From NCBI GenBank assembly GCA_030549495.1, contig JAUIRK010000093.1:124001-188000 (forward strand): a stretch of DNA of 64,000 nt, written 5' to 3'. The DNA comes from Nectonema munidae (taxonomy: Eukaryota > Nematomorpha > Nectonematoida > Nectonematidae). Of this stretch, positions 1-13,000 are shown in pieces (positions within the stretch are counted from its first letter, which is position 1; every line of letters begins with the position of its first letter). Both the position numbers and the translations under genes were made by a program. Below the pieces are notes generated by a model. The model ran no database searches. It was given only the letters and a program-made list of their open reading frames with translations, and was not told the DNA's origin.

Positions 1-120
1 CATATGATATGAATCAAGCTTGTTGACAATTAGTGAGATGGGAGGCTAAGAAAAATTAGTTAGCTCCTAATCAATATTGCATCGGATAGTGGGGTTGTCG
101 AATAATATACTGTCGGATAA

Positions 121-354
121 ATGAGGTCTGACTGTATTACTAATGAGTCTTCTAATACAACTCTTTCCATATGGTCTTTAGAAGACAAAGACATTTTTAA
201 CCTTCGAACACCAAATATAAAATCTGCTCAACCAAAAATTCCATTCCCTAAAGATTTACAAAAAAGATTTTTAGAGTCGTGGTATAATACCTTAACTTGG
301 TTAGAGTATAGCATATCTAGTGATACTGGGACAAACCGTTTTAATAATTGGTAA
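121..354 (+). pseudogene. hAT transposase N-terminal (TTF/ZMYM-type) fragment
   Basis: An open 77-codon stretch resembles the zinc-finger leader of ZMYM1-like hAT transposases. The motif run QPKIPFPK, then SWY and WLEYS, is typical of the TTF-type domain that precedes the catalytic part. No continuing transposase frame follows on this strand. It is probably a severed fragment of a decayed DNA transposon, and it need not belong to the minus-strand hAT relic just downstream. Confidence 0.55.
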
Positions 355-769
355 ATGGAAATAAGGAGGGATAAAGACTTAAGTACGTCCGATGAGTAGA
401 GTGAACATGAATGATTTTATTCTCGTTGAGCTTGAAGATTGGTTTACAAACTTTCTAAAATTTTCGTCGTAGCGGTCTCTATAATTTTTAATAGCTTGGA
501 GTATCATTTAAAAAAAATCACTAAAAAATTGACACAATTGTTTATTCAAAAATTGTCTAAATAATCCAATCAATGACAATGTGACGGATGCATCGGCTTT
601 GTCTAAGTTTGCTAATTTTGGCCAATGAAACTCTCATATCATTACTCACTTTCTATCTGTTTTGGGATTTGATTTCAATTGAAAGTAGCATGGAAAATGC
701 AATGTCACACTCATATGTAGTGGCAAATCAAATCAGAACTTTCAGAGTCATCTTTGAAACATCAGCATA
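355..769. other. No recognisable gene
   Basis: AT-rich sequence between two hAT fragments. Nothing in it resembles a gene, repeat array or RNA. Confidence 0.4.
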
Positions 770-2030
770 GGACTGTCCTATTTCAATCGAAAAATTGCTG
801 AGATATTTCAGAAAAACATGTTTTGCACCTTCTCAATCATTTCAAATCAATAAACTGTTCTTGAATTAAGAAGTCTTCTATGGCAAGATTACTAATCGAG
901 ATTATAAACGTGGTTTTGATAAATTGATAGTATTTTTTTAATTTTTGAAGGCTAAAAAAATAAACAGAAATTTCTTGGCCAAGATATACTATACAGTGTT
1001 TTATGGCCGCCAGGACATCTTTATTCTTCGGGGACAACAAATATGTTCAATCGAGCAAAATTTATCTTGTCTAAGAATGGGATTATTCGAGCCTCATTTA
1101 AAAAGCTGACACTTTTTTATGACAATGAAGTACTTGGCCCAAGGTTAAAGGAATTCATAGATTCAAATATGTTCACTAAAAATGATAGGAATATACGAAA
1201 ATGGACATCAGAAAATTCCGCATGCATGTCTAGTATGCTTTTACAGAAATTGTTTGATTTCTTTCCATAGTATCGCTTGGAACCTTTTAATTTGGAAAGA
1301 CACCTCATGTTTAAGTGCAGCAAAAGTTTTTCGAAATCATTTTCTTTGCACAAGTCTAAAAACAAAGAATAGTTTAATGCATTTGCTTTAATTAAATACT
1401 CTGTTTTTATGAGTTAATTGAGAACATGTTTTTCATTATTAAGGTTTGGCGATGAATAGCGCACTGGGTACCAATTATATCTGGAAATTTTTGCTTAATC
1501 AGAGTCCAACAACAAGAAATTGCCAAAGCACGGTCAGTACACACTCCAAGGGGATGTTCTGGCTTAATAACTTGAGCTGTAAAAAATTGTTTACCTTGTC
1601 AAATATTTCGCTTGTAGTGGTTCTACTGCTAAGAGTTTTGTAAAACAAAAAATTGTCTACTAGGTGCTTGTCAACTACGTATTGTACGTGATTTGTTTCA
1701 TCAAGCTGAATTGCAAAAAAATTGAAAATCGAATTCCGAATCAATAAAACCACATCTGATATGTCATCAGACATCTCTCCTTTCAGCCTTTTAACGGTAT
1801 CGTTTAACAGGAAGATATGTTTCAACTTTACAAGTTCAGAACTTCTTAGAACATTCAATATGATATCTTTGCAACAAGGTAATATAAACTGTTCTGTTGT
1901 GAGACTTTTTGACAACAGATATTTTTTGAAGCTTTTCAAACCATACTTAATATTTTGCAAAAACATTTCTATGTTATCAAAGCTGGATTTGTGCAATCGT
2001 TAAGCTTGACGTTTAAAATAGTCAATATTT
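770..2030 (-). pseudogene. Degenerate hAT transposase (SCAND3/ZBED5-like)
   Basis: The longest open piece (1499-1996, 165 aa) reads like the central part of SCAND3/ZBED5-type hAT proteins: an LPCCKDII segment, LLNDTVKRL (usually LSNDTVxRR), then FAIQLDET, equivalent to FALQLDESTD around the first catalytic Asp. Further 3' on the same strand, 1117-1365 in another frame holds the LLLHxxMRCLSK segment, equivalent to LLFHTEVRWLSRG. A QEQFIDL piece near 840 matches the QEELIDL part of the C-terminal domain. Frames change several times and catalytic segments are missing, so this is a dead copy. Confidence 0.6.
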
Positions 2031-2758
2031 TTGTTTACTGAACTAGAGTGCTTCACTTCCACTGCAAGCTTCACTTGCCGGGCTTTGGAAAAGTAGATCT
2101 AACACTTCAGAACAAAAAAGGCTTATGCTCCTCTTCCCTACTAGAAATGATGAAGTAAAACCAAATGTCAAGTATGAGTCGTCATATTTCATTTTTTAAG
2201 AAATTAAGAAAATGCACGTTTAGATCTATAAATTTAGGCCTTAAAAGTAATAAAAAAAATAGTACTCAATTCATAGACTTATTTATGAAGGAAAATGATT
2301 TATTCTTTTAAATGTGACTTATTGGCAAAAATCGCAAATGACCCAATATGGGTGCAATGTGTTGCGCAAAACGATCCACTCAATGACCCCTTATTGGTCC
2401 TAATGGAACTGCTTCACCATCGCCTAGGATAGCCAGTTTGAAAACCAGTGAGCTTGAAGGTAGTGATGCAATCAGAATTACAAACAAAATAATTTGACTT
2501 CATAAAATTAGTGCAGATTGAGAGCTTATAGTGCAAGTATAATGTCGGGTAATAATCGTGTTGTGTTCATTTGACAAAAATTATTTTAATAAATTTTGAA
2601 ATTAAAAATAAAAAATCGCCCCTCTCCCCAATTTTTGAAGATGCAAACCTCGGTAGTGTTTATAACTATCGAAGAACAGTTCCATGAATTTAATAGAAAC
2701 GTTTAACCCTAACAACCTTTTAAGTGTGGAATCAAAATTTATTTGGCTATAAGTTATT

Positions 2759-3300
2759 GTGGAAATTGTTTTAAACCAATTGGTTTATGTTGCAGCTAAG
2801 ACAATGCAAGACATTTATTTAAAAATCGCTCGAAGTAAATCAGAAACGTATGTACTTAAATTAGTCTATGCATTTTCGAATTCTGGTCAAAATACAACAA
2901 CGGATAATTGTTTTAGTTCAAGTAATTTGATAAATATTTTAATGAATAGCAAAACATCTTTTGGCGAACCATTGTAAAAATAGAAAATGCGTTCCTTCAA
3001 TTGATTCTTCTCATTTTAAACATAGAAGGGTGAATGATAATATGCCTTTGAAGGTAAGGAAACCTCATGTTCATTTTGGGATAAAAAGAAAAAACCAGAA
3101 TTTTTATTGATTCTTACAAGTGTACTACTACTAAAACTTATTATGATAAAAAAGAAAAAGCTCAGACTCTTTTTTTACAATCAAACGAAGTGGATTTGAG
3201 TCCTGTATGAGAAATTTTTGTACTGGCAAAACTTGATCCGAATCCACTCACACTCGCAAATAAATTATGTCGGTACCAAGGAGTACCGCAAATTATTTTT
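2759..3300 (+). pseudogene. Possible piggyBac transposase relic
   Basis: A short open stretch contains SGQNTTTDNCFSSSNL, close to the piggyBac signature around the second catalytic Asp (G+NVTxDNxFTS), followed by a basic and hydrophobic run in a broken frame. Only this motif supports the call. The rest is too decayed to classify, and no terminal repeats were seen. Confidence 0.4.
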
Positions 3301-4006
3301 TTATCCACATCTATCGGCATAGCGTAAACTGATTATTGAGCTTACAACGATTGAACCGACTGACCATTGGGCCAACAAAACATTAATTTTATTAAGTTTC
3401 AGCAGAAAAGTTAGTTCTCCTTATAGCGGTTTTCATAAACCTTTGGAAGCTACACTTGCTCAATGCATCATTTTATTTTATAAGTTGAACTGATTATTAT
3501 GCTATGTAGATATATATATTTTTCCTGAAAAATATTTTTTAAAAAAAGTTCTTCTTCTTCTTCTTAAGTGTCAGCAGGGGGTGGAGTCGAAGGGTTAAAG
3601 ATCTTGCTCCGAAGTGAAGCACTTATGAAACTCCGACTCTAAGTACACGTTAAAATATATTCATTCATAATTTTCTAACTCCTAATTTCTTCTAAAAACC
3701 GACTACGACTTTTATTTTCTCAAAATATACGACTCAACTCCATAACGAGGCTTCTTATGATTTTATACGTTTTGAGGATAATTATTTTCGAATTGTTATC
3801 ATTAGTTGCTTACTCCTTATTTTTTTGTATATAATAATGAAAAGTTAGACTAATATTGGAGTGTTCATTATAAGCTACTGTTATGAAATAATGTCTAAAG
3901 GAAATACTCATATAAATTGAAGTTTATTTAGAAATGTAAAAGAAGTAAAAGAGTAAAAATAATGACTATATCAAATTGAGCAATAAAAAGAGAACACAAG
4001 AGTTAT
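3301..4006. other. GOT2 3' flank, no second gene seen
   Basis: AT-rich sequence with a short CTT run near 3550 and no recognisable coding exon. The GOT2 3' UTR and polyadenylation site must lie here on the minus strand, but I could not fix a single site among several A/T-rich candidates. Confidence 0.4.
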
Positions 4007-7000
4007 TCATTTGGAAACTTCGTGCATAGCATGCGCCAAATACTCAACATTGTGTGATGAAATGCTAGCAATAGATATTCTTCCATCCTTCGTTAAGTAA
4101 ACAGAGAAGTCATGAGTCAGCCTCTCCACCTAAAACATAAAACACAACTTGTTGAACTCAATTCACCAAATTATAAGCATTTTAAATGCATGTAATATAG
4201 GAAATGGATTTGTTATAGCGATGTGTAAGGGCATACGAGAAATTATCGAGATTCATAATGCATCCTATATGAGAAATAAAAGAATCCTTATATCCATTGA
4301 TACTACATGGTCTAAATCAGGGGTACAGCCGACATTATCTAACCCTAACCATACGCCTAAAAAATCTTATTCTTTTTGCAAATATATTTTAAAAATGATA
4401 TTATCTAACCCTAACAATACGCCTAAGAAATCTTATTCTTTTTGCAAATATATTTTAAAAATGATATTATCTAACCCTAACCATACGCCTAAAAAATCTT
4501 ATTCTTTTTGCAAATATATATTAAAAATGATATTATCTAAAGGGAGCATCTACCCCTTTATTCGAAGATATATATTTACAATATGCATTATCCGATCTCT
4601 TATGACGTTTTCAAGAATTTCTTACAACCTTCACCGTTATCATTAAAGTAGTTGAGCTTTACATACTCTTTTTAATATCCGGTAGCGTGCAGTGATCTCC
4701 TCTCATACTCTTCTAAATTATTCATAGGAGAATTTTTTGATTAAAAGGCAAAAATTTCCTTGCTTCTAATTGTACCTAATGTTTTAGTAATAAAGAAAAA
4801 TGATTGGTTGCGACCCTAGCCAAAATGATATTTCGACTAGACTATCCGACATTCGATTGATTCACACACACGCGCCCCTTTTATAGAAAATAAGACGGTG
4901 TCTGCTCAAGTGATTTTCAGAAGTGTTTTTCGCAAACGAATCCCCATTCCTAAGATGACCGAAAAATCATCATTAAGTTCAAGCTGTATTACATGTATAT
5001 TGAGTTCAGGATTCAAACGCAATTGCAATACGAGGTTGCACTCAAATCAATCTAATTAACTCAGCACACATGCAATTAGCAAAACAAAATATGTTCTAAT
5101 CGACATTTCATATTTTGCACCCCAACACGAAATAAACTATGAACCAAGGGAACTTTATTATTCATTTTAGTAGAAATAAAATCTTTCTCTTAGAAATTTT
5201 GTAGATGATATCCTTTTAATATAATAAAATAAGACGTATAGATCTCATTTTAAATATTTTCGAAAAGATTCAATTGCAAAATAAGCTCATAAATATAATA
5301 ATATATAACTTTAAACTTGCGGTTAAATTAAAAATCTACAGTAACCTAAAAAAACTTCCCTTAATTCAAGTGACTGTAGATTAAAAATGAATATTAAGGT
5401 TATCCCTATCCATATGTTTGTATGCCTATTATTAGTATATCTTAAAAATTAAAGTTTGTTAGTGCATCTAATCCGAAACACAGTATACAAGAATATATAA
5501 AGTGTCCTTTCCATATATCAGAGCTTAGAATGAAAAGAAAAATGTTGTTTGAAAACCAGTCAAAACAAATTTACACCTAAGCGCAGTACATAAGGAATAT
5601 TACTTGTTCAGGCTTTAAACCAGTGAAACAAAACATGCCTATCTGATCAATAACATGCTGCCAATTGCGAATAGATCCTTGTTTCCTTAGCTCGTCCACC
5701 AAAGAATGCCTCATAGTCTTAATTCTATCTGCCATTCCTTTAACTTCGGAAAGCCTGCATGGTGAAAACAAGAAATAAACGTAATCTATGTAATGATAAG
5801 AAAAAGAAACGCGCTTAGGCGCCAAACATAAAATACTAATCTTAAACATGTGTACCCTTCCTGATCAAAAAATCTCTAAGAAAGGCAGTTTACCATTGCT
5901 GGTTGAGATCAGGATTAGATAAGATTGTTTGAACAATCCTAGCCCCATTTATAGGGGGATTGGAATACATGGGGCGAATCAGTATCTTGATTTGAGACAT
6001 GACGGCCTTGGCTTCTTGTGGAGTGGAGCAAACAATGGAAAATGCTCCAACGCGTTCACCTATTTCAAATAAAAATAATAAATAGAGAGAAAATTGGCAT
6101 AACCTTTTGTATATCGAAATAAGGGAAAATATTTGAGAGCGTATGTATGAATAGAAGTGCGGTGATGTTCAGGCTCATCCACCCCTTCAAAATAGCCCCT
6201 TTTTAGTTAGTTAGTTATGAGATAGTTATTTGAGAATTGCATTCCTTCGCATTTCAAATAAAATGCAATGTTGTTGTTGTTGTTGTTGTTGTTAGCCCTT
6301 AGATTATACTATCTCTATATGAGTATAATCTATCAGTTCAAAACAAAGCTTTGTTTTGATAACTGAGAAAGTATTTCCATAAAGGCAAATACTCTCAGGG
6401 AAAAGTGTAGAATTTTGTTACACTTTCGCAGGCAGCAGAGATAAACCAGTGTAATTTCAGCCAACCCGCAAAAATCCACCATAGGGTACTGCAGGCTTCT
6501 ACATATGGCTAGAAATAATATATATATATATATATCTCCAACCTGTATACTACGATGATTCATCTCCAACCTGTATATTACGATGATTTATCTCCAACCT
6601 GTATACTACGATGGTTTCTATTCCATGTACTAATGACTATGGAGACAATGTTCAATTTTATGTTCACATTCTGCTAGATGTAAGATTTGATATACCTCAT
6701 TCGGGGAGACGATGCTACATAAGTTATTACCTATATACATTATACCTGTATACTACGATGGTTCATCTCCAACCTGTATACCGCGATAATTCATCTCCAA
6801 CCTATCAGTTCATATTTTGCTAGATGTAAGATTTGATATACCTCATTTGGGAGAGGATGTTAGATAAGTTATTACCTATATTTTTGCAATTTTTTCACGA
6901 TATTAAATAATATATTTTATCAAATAATCAAAATAAAATTCTTTAATCAAAGAATCGAAAAATATTCTTTAAAATATCAAAAAATATCAAACTTTCTGTT

Positions 7001-10000
7001 CATATTTTGCTACCTCATACGATGTTACAAAAGTTATTACCTATACTTTGCAATTTGCACGATTTTAAATAATATATTTTATCAAATAATCAAAATAAAA
7101 TTCTTTAATCAAAGAATCGAAAAATATTCTTTAAAATATCAAAAAATATCAAACTTTCTGTTCATATTTTGCTACCTCATACGATGTTACAAAAGTTATT
7201 ACCTATACTTTCCAATTTGCACGATTTTAAATATTATATTTGTCAAATAATCAAAATAAAATTCTGTAATCAAAGAATCGAAAAATATTCTTTAAAAAAT
7301 CAAAAAATATCAAACTTTCTGTTCATATTTTGCTACCTCATACGATGTTACAAAAGTTATTACATATACTTTGCAATTTGCACGATTTTAAATATTATAT
7401 TTGTCGAATAATCAAAGAATCGAAAAATGTTTTTGGATTTATCTTGTGTAGATATTCACGCCGCAATGATGACTTGTTGGCTCTAAGTTGAGCAAGTGTA
7501 TGTCTTAATTGATAGTGTTTCTTCATATATGTCGATTTTTGGTGGAGGAATATTTATGAGCTTGTTATGCTTGCGTGTGGAGAGATAATCGGTTACCGCT
7601 TGTTTTGTATTGCTTTGTTGACGCATGTTTGATTTTGATTGTCTTCTTTGTTTTGACGTGTCATATAAGATATGTTCGTTGTCTTGAAATATAGTATTTT
7701 TCATGTGCCTGTGTGCTTTTTGAGCGCGGTAGAACTTGTTTAATGGGTGATGTTTTTGTGCTGCTTTGGCTCTCAAATTAGACGCGTGTAAATTAATGTG
7801 TTCTTTAAGAGGAAGTATGGATGTTTCTGTGTGAAGATGTTGTATGTTAGTGTCCACTGTGTTACGTGTTGCTAAACGCAGTGTTTTGTTTTGAATTGTT
7901 TGTAAATGATTTTTGTAAATGAATTGTTTGTAACTTTTTCAAGTTAGTGCGAGATATAAAATGCCATGAGAATAAACAAGAGAAGAGTGAGCGACCTGGC
8001 ACTAATTCATGATCAATATCATATAAATATGCATGACTGGTGTGGCAATAACACCGGAGACAAAAAAAAATAATAATCAATTTTACGGCTGGTGTTCCCA
8101 GCACGCTGAGGTTTAGCCTGTTTTTACCACTATGGCATTTAATCTCTCATTATTTTGCGTCTCCATTCATCTCTATTTTGCTCGTCCCCTAATGCTAAAT
8201 GTCTTTTGCTCATGTCTTTTTTGACTATTTCTATCCATGTCATCTTTGGCCTGCCTTTACTCTTACTTAAAGTTTAATTTTTATAAGCATCTTTAATTAG
8301 ATCACCCAAAGGTCTTCTATTTACTTGCCCAAACCAAAAAAAATGAGACAACAAAAATAGAAAATGAAAAGTAAACAATGTATGTGTGGTTTTGCTAGAC
8401 TACTATATACGTAAATATACATTTTCTAAAAATATCCTTCCACTTAAGAAAAAAAAATTTCAGTTCTTCTGCCTCTAAAAAGAAAAGGGAGATTTATTAC
8501 TGATAAAAAGTAAAAAAAGCATAGAACAATTTGGTAAATTTGTCTATCTTATCGACCCCTAAAGATCTGTTACCGACGCCCAGGGGTCGATATCGACCAC
8601 TTTGCCGACCCCTGGCTTAGACTTTTAATGTAAAATTCTATTGTTTTTGCCATTTTGACCAAACTAAATAATTATTTGAATTCAAACTTGGTAGGACATT
8701 GCGTGCTCCATAATACATACTATTTACTATGTCTTCCTATGTCATAATTGAATTCCAAAGTTACAAAAACTTTCTTCCTGAAAATTTTGGATCACGTAAT
8801 ATATTAGTTGGGATATGTTATTCTATGTTTCATTGAAAGTCATTTATCACGTGGGGATATTTTTTAGCATTTATTTTGACCCTTAAAACAACTTTCTTTC
8901 ATAAAGGAAATGTTTTTCGGAGTTTAATGAAATAAATTTGGAAAAAGTATCATCAATTATACTGAAAAATATTTTATTTTTCATAATCCAATTAAAGTAT
9001 ATGTATTAAATATTTCCTAAACAGTTGAAATAAGGGCCGTATAAAGGGGGAGGTCAGTGGGGGGGGGGGCAATTGTCCCGGGGCACAACAATTAGGGGCG
9101 CCATTTCATTGCCCAGTCAACAACCTTAGGGAGTGGAGCTTGGGGGTGTAAAAAAATTCCCCTTACAAAGTTTCCACCAAGACAACTGAGGAAACTTCAA
9201 GAGGAGTAATGTAGCTGGGATAAACTCCCAGGTTCTATGTTGCCCTAGAAATATTTTTGACGAAGTCATCGATAATTTTGCTACTGCTAAAACACGAAAA
9301 ATGAAGATCTAATGGAGACTGTCTTCGACTCAGTCAATATATATCTGAATTATGTGGCTTCATAAAAATGTGAGCATTTTTTTTCTAAATCACTTTTTAA
9401 GTCAGAATGAGGTGGGGATGAGTGAGAAAAGAAAGAGCAAGGGGTGAGGGGCTCCATTCAGGACCTTTGCCCTGAGGCGCCACGATCCCTTGATACGGCC
9501 CTGGTTGAAATATAAGTAAAATTAATAATTGTTTTATATTGAATAGAAAATAGGTTTATTTTTTACAAGGAAAACGATTTTTTTAAAAATGATAAAATTA
9601 GAAGTTCCCTTTTAAATAACCTCCAAACCTCAAATTAAATGTATTAAAGCCTAATTTCAATAATTTGAGGAGCAACAATTAATCTCGGAACTAATAAATT
9701 ACAGTAAAATACTTTAATTTTTAGTGAATTATGGTTCAAAAACAAATTCGCGAATATATATTTCTAAAATTTATAATTTATATTTTTTGAGCACTTATTA
9801 TTGAAATTTTGCATGATTTTTAATTTATACATAAAGGTTTCAAATTTCATAAACAAACATTTTTTAAATCAAAATTCAGATAACAAAACTTTAAACTCTG
9901 GAATTTAAGATCTCAAAATTAAATTCCTCGCTAAAATATCTTACTTTACAGCCGGGTTTTTCAACATGGTCCATGTGGACTCCAAGGGGTCTACATTATT

Positions 10001-13000
10001 TTAAAAGGGGTCATTACAATTTGTTGAGGAAAAGTTCTTAAATTGAAAAAAATTCGATAGATTATGGCAATTAGCTCAGTTATATGTGAATGCGTTCCCA
10101 TTTTCATATCTTGTTGAATTGGGTTTGATACTAAAAGTAACTAAAATATAGGTTATTTTTAAATTTAAAGCCTTCAGTCGTATTTATTTTATCTGCACTC
10201 AAAAAGTTTCCAGTTCAAAAATTTTGACTTTATGATTTAATAAAAATTCAATTAATTTTTTAAAGCACGAGTAAAAATATGCACTATATGAAATTATTTG
10301 AGTAAACAAATAAAAATAATAGTGATTAAGAACTGCTTGCTTATTCCTATATTAATACTTAAAAGTTTTATTAAATATTTAGTAAATATTAGTAATAAAA
10401 TTGGTAGCAATAAAAAAATAACGGGTCCACAAAAAACTTCCAAGTTTGAAAAGGGTCCAAAGAGAAAGGTGAATAGAAAATAAATATATTATAGAATAAA
10501 ATAAATTCCCAAGATACAGAAAATAAAGTGTGAATGGAAAAACCGTATAGTCCCATATTTTTGGCGTAGCTTTGAGCAAGAGCGATCTTGTGCCCGTCTT
10601 GTAAAAAGAGTCTAACGGGATAGGCATCATTGTCGCAGTCTCCAGAGGCGAAGCCTTGATAAGCCATGTCAAAGAAGACAAATAAGTTGCGAGACTTTAT
10701 TGCAGATGACAATTCCTTCCATTGTTCATGCTTCAAAAGATAAATCATTTCAATCACAAAGAGATTAATAGGATCGTGAAAGAAACCTTAGGATCCACAC
10801 CAGTGGGATTATGAGCACATGCATGTAACAATATAATGGCTTTTTCTGGAATCTTCTAAACATTCCAAAACAAAAATATAATATATTTAGAGAGTATGGG
10901 AAACAATATATGAATTGCAGTATATGTATTCAAAACATTCTAATTTACTTTGTAAAAGTTCCAGTAACCGGTTAACAAGCAGAATTGACTATATTGGACT
11001 TTATAAAATATTATCGTATGCTTTTATAAATTCTTTTTAATACAAATCGTTTGCTTCACTTCCGAAATTTTGGTGGTTAACGCGTCAATGAAGAGCCCAA
11101 GTTAGTTAGTTAGTTAGCGAACACCTTACAACAACGAATACTGTTTCAGTGTGTCGATTTATTCTTGTAAACAGAAGGATGTCAAACTCAAATTGCTGTG
11201 GGTCAGGACACAAGTTGAGCAAATATTACTTAAAATAACAATGAATCAATCTGTGATACCACTATTGGGAACAGGCACTCAAAATAAGAGGAAACGATAT
11301 TATAAGATCTTTAATACGTATCACCTCTTTCTCTTTAGTTGTATTCATCATTATATCAATATTCAAATCCAGCCCTAATCGAAAGAACTGTTGGAAGATT
11401 TCGTACCTCCAGGTCAGTTGGGCTTTCGATGTCAGAATTAAGTAAAAAATCTTAGGAACTTGATAAGGAATTGATGATATATTACACAACACCACATGAA
11501 AATAAAACTTGCTCATTGAGCTCATAAGAGCAAATGAGTGTCCTACATTTTAAGCCTAGACAATCTTAGGAAGAGTTTATCCTCCCCAAGTCTGATAAAT
11601 CTGTCGGGAGATGCAGTTACCGAGCAAGGTACTTTGAAAAAATGGATTAATGTAACAGAGTGAGAAGTGGGGGTCGCAAGTTTCACCCGAACAATGAGGG
11701 CGCGTGGAACGGCGCCATAATATTTTGGGGCTGCAGGACAAGTTTGATGGCTCCAATCAAGTTTAAGTCTTCTAAAGCAATCACCACAAGTAGAGTTCGG
11801 TATCAAATTTGCAGAACTCCTTGGATGGATTGGTGAAAACCTTGATGTTGATTACAGTTATCATTCGAGAAAAGGCAAAGTCCTGGGTGCATGATTTGAA
11901 CATTGTGGGGAGCATTGAACTGCGGAGCCTTCGCCCCCCCCTCCCCAATAATTTTCTATAAATAAGAGTTGCTACTTGTTTATAAAACATGTATGATAAT
12001 CGCATTATAGGATGTAATGATCATTCGAATACATGATAATGTAAGAGAGAATAAAAGAGGGAATGCAGACTTTCGAGTCAAACATCATGCCAAGCTGTTC
12101 TGAAATTCCTATCAAAAATATTTTACAACGATGTGAGAGCTATATAATAATAATAATAATCCATTGTTTCAATATGCACACAATAAATAAGCAATGTTTT
12201 GTTTCCTTGTAGTATTGAGCAAACACATGTTGATGATCCACTAGATTTTCTCATCTTCTGTCACAGTGATTCTATTTCTCTTTCTGTCTCCTTCTCTGTT
12301 TTTCTCTTCCGCTTTCTCTGCTAAAACTCAATCATTCAAGCTCTCTTCTCGTGTTAGCTCTCCTATCTCATTCTGCTCTCTTCTCTCCAGTGGCGTAGCT
12401 AGGCTGGGGCATGATGGACAGTGAACCATGTACCTCATGGTGCCCCATGCACCTTATGCGATATCAGTTTTCGAAAATTTCTCCAATGAAAGGATCAAGA
12501 AAGTATAAATAATGTTGCTCAAATTTTTTAAGTTTTTAAATTGTGGCCCCCCCCATCAACTTTTTTTCTAACTACGCCACTGCTTCTCTCTCATTTGTAT
12601 TTAGAGTTCAATTAAAAATAATCTATTTTATCTCATTAGAAACTAGTTTTTAGCGGAATATAAGTTCAATATTTTCAGAACCTCGTGATACCAAAGTTAA
12701 GCTATTCAAATTAATCACAGATTATTGGTAAAAATTTAGTTCCATCAATACACCAAACTTTTTGCAAAAATGAAAATAGTTCTCAATCGTTACAATTTTA
12801 TATCAATGAATATTGTCAGACTCACGTTAAATTTTTTTAAGAAAATTGTTGAATATTATAATAAAAATATAATATCGAAACAAAATTTTCATTTGTTAAA
12901 TATGTACTTGATCTATTTATGACAGCTGTCAGAATTTTATTTGTAGACAGAAATAGTCAAAAAACAATGATTTTCTTGTTCTCGTATTATTATAATTTTT

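Noticed and set aside
4149-4646. 165-codon plus-strand open frame
   Set aside because: It is produced by the 66-bp tandem repeat whose unit is a multiple of three, and lies antisense in a GOT2 intron. No homology was recognised.
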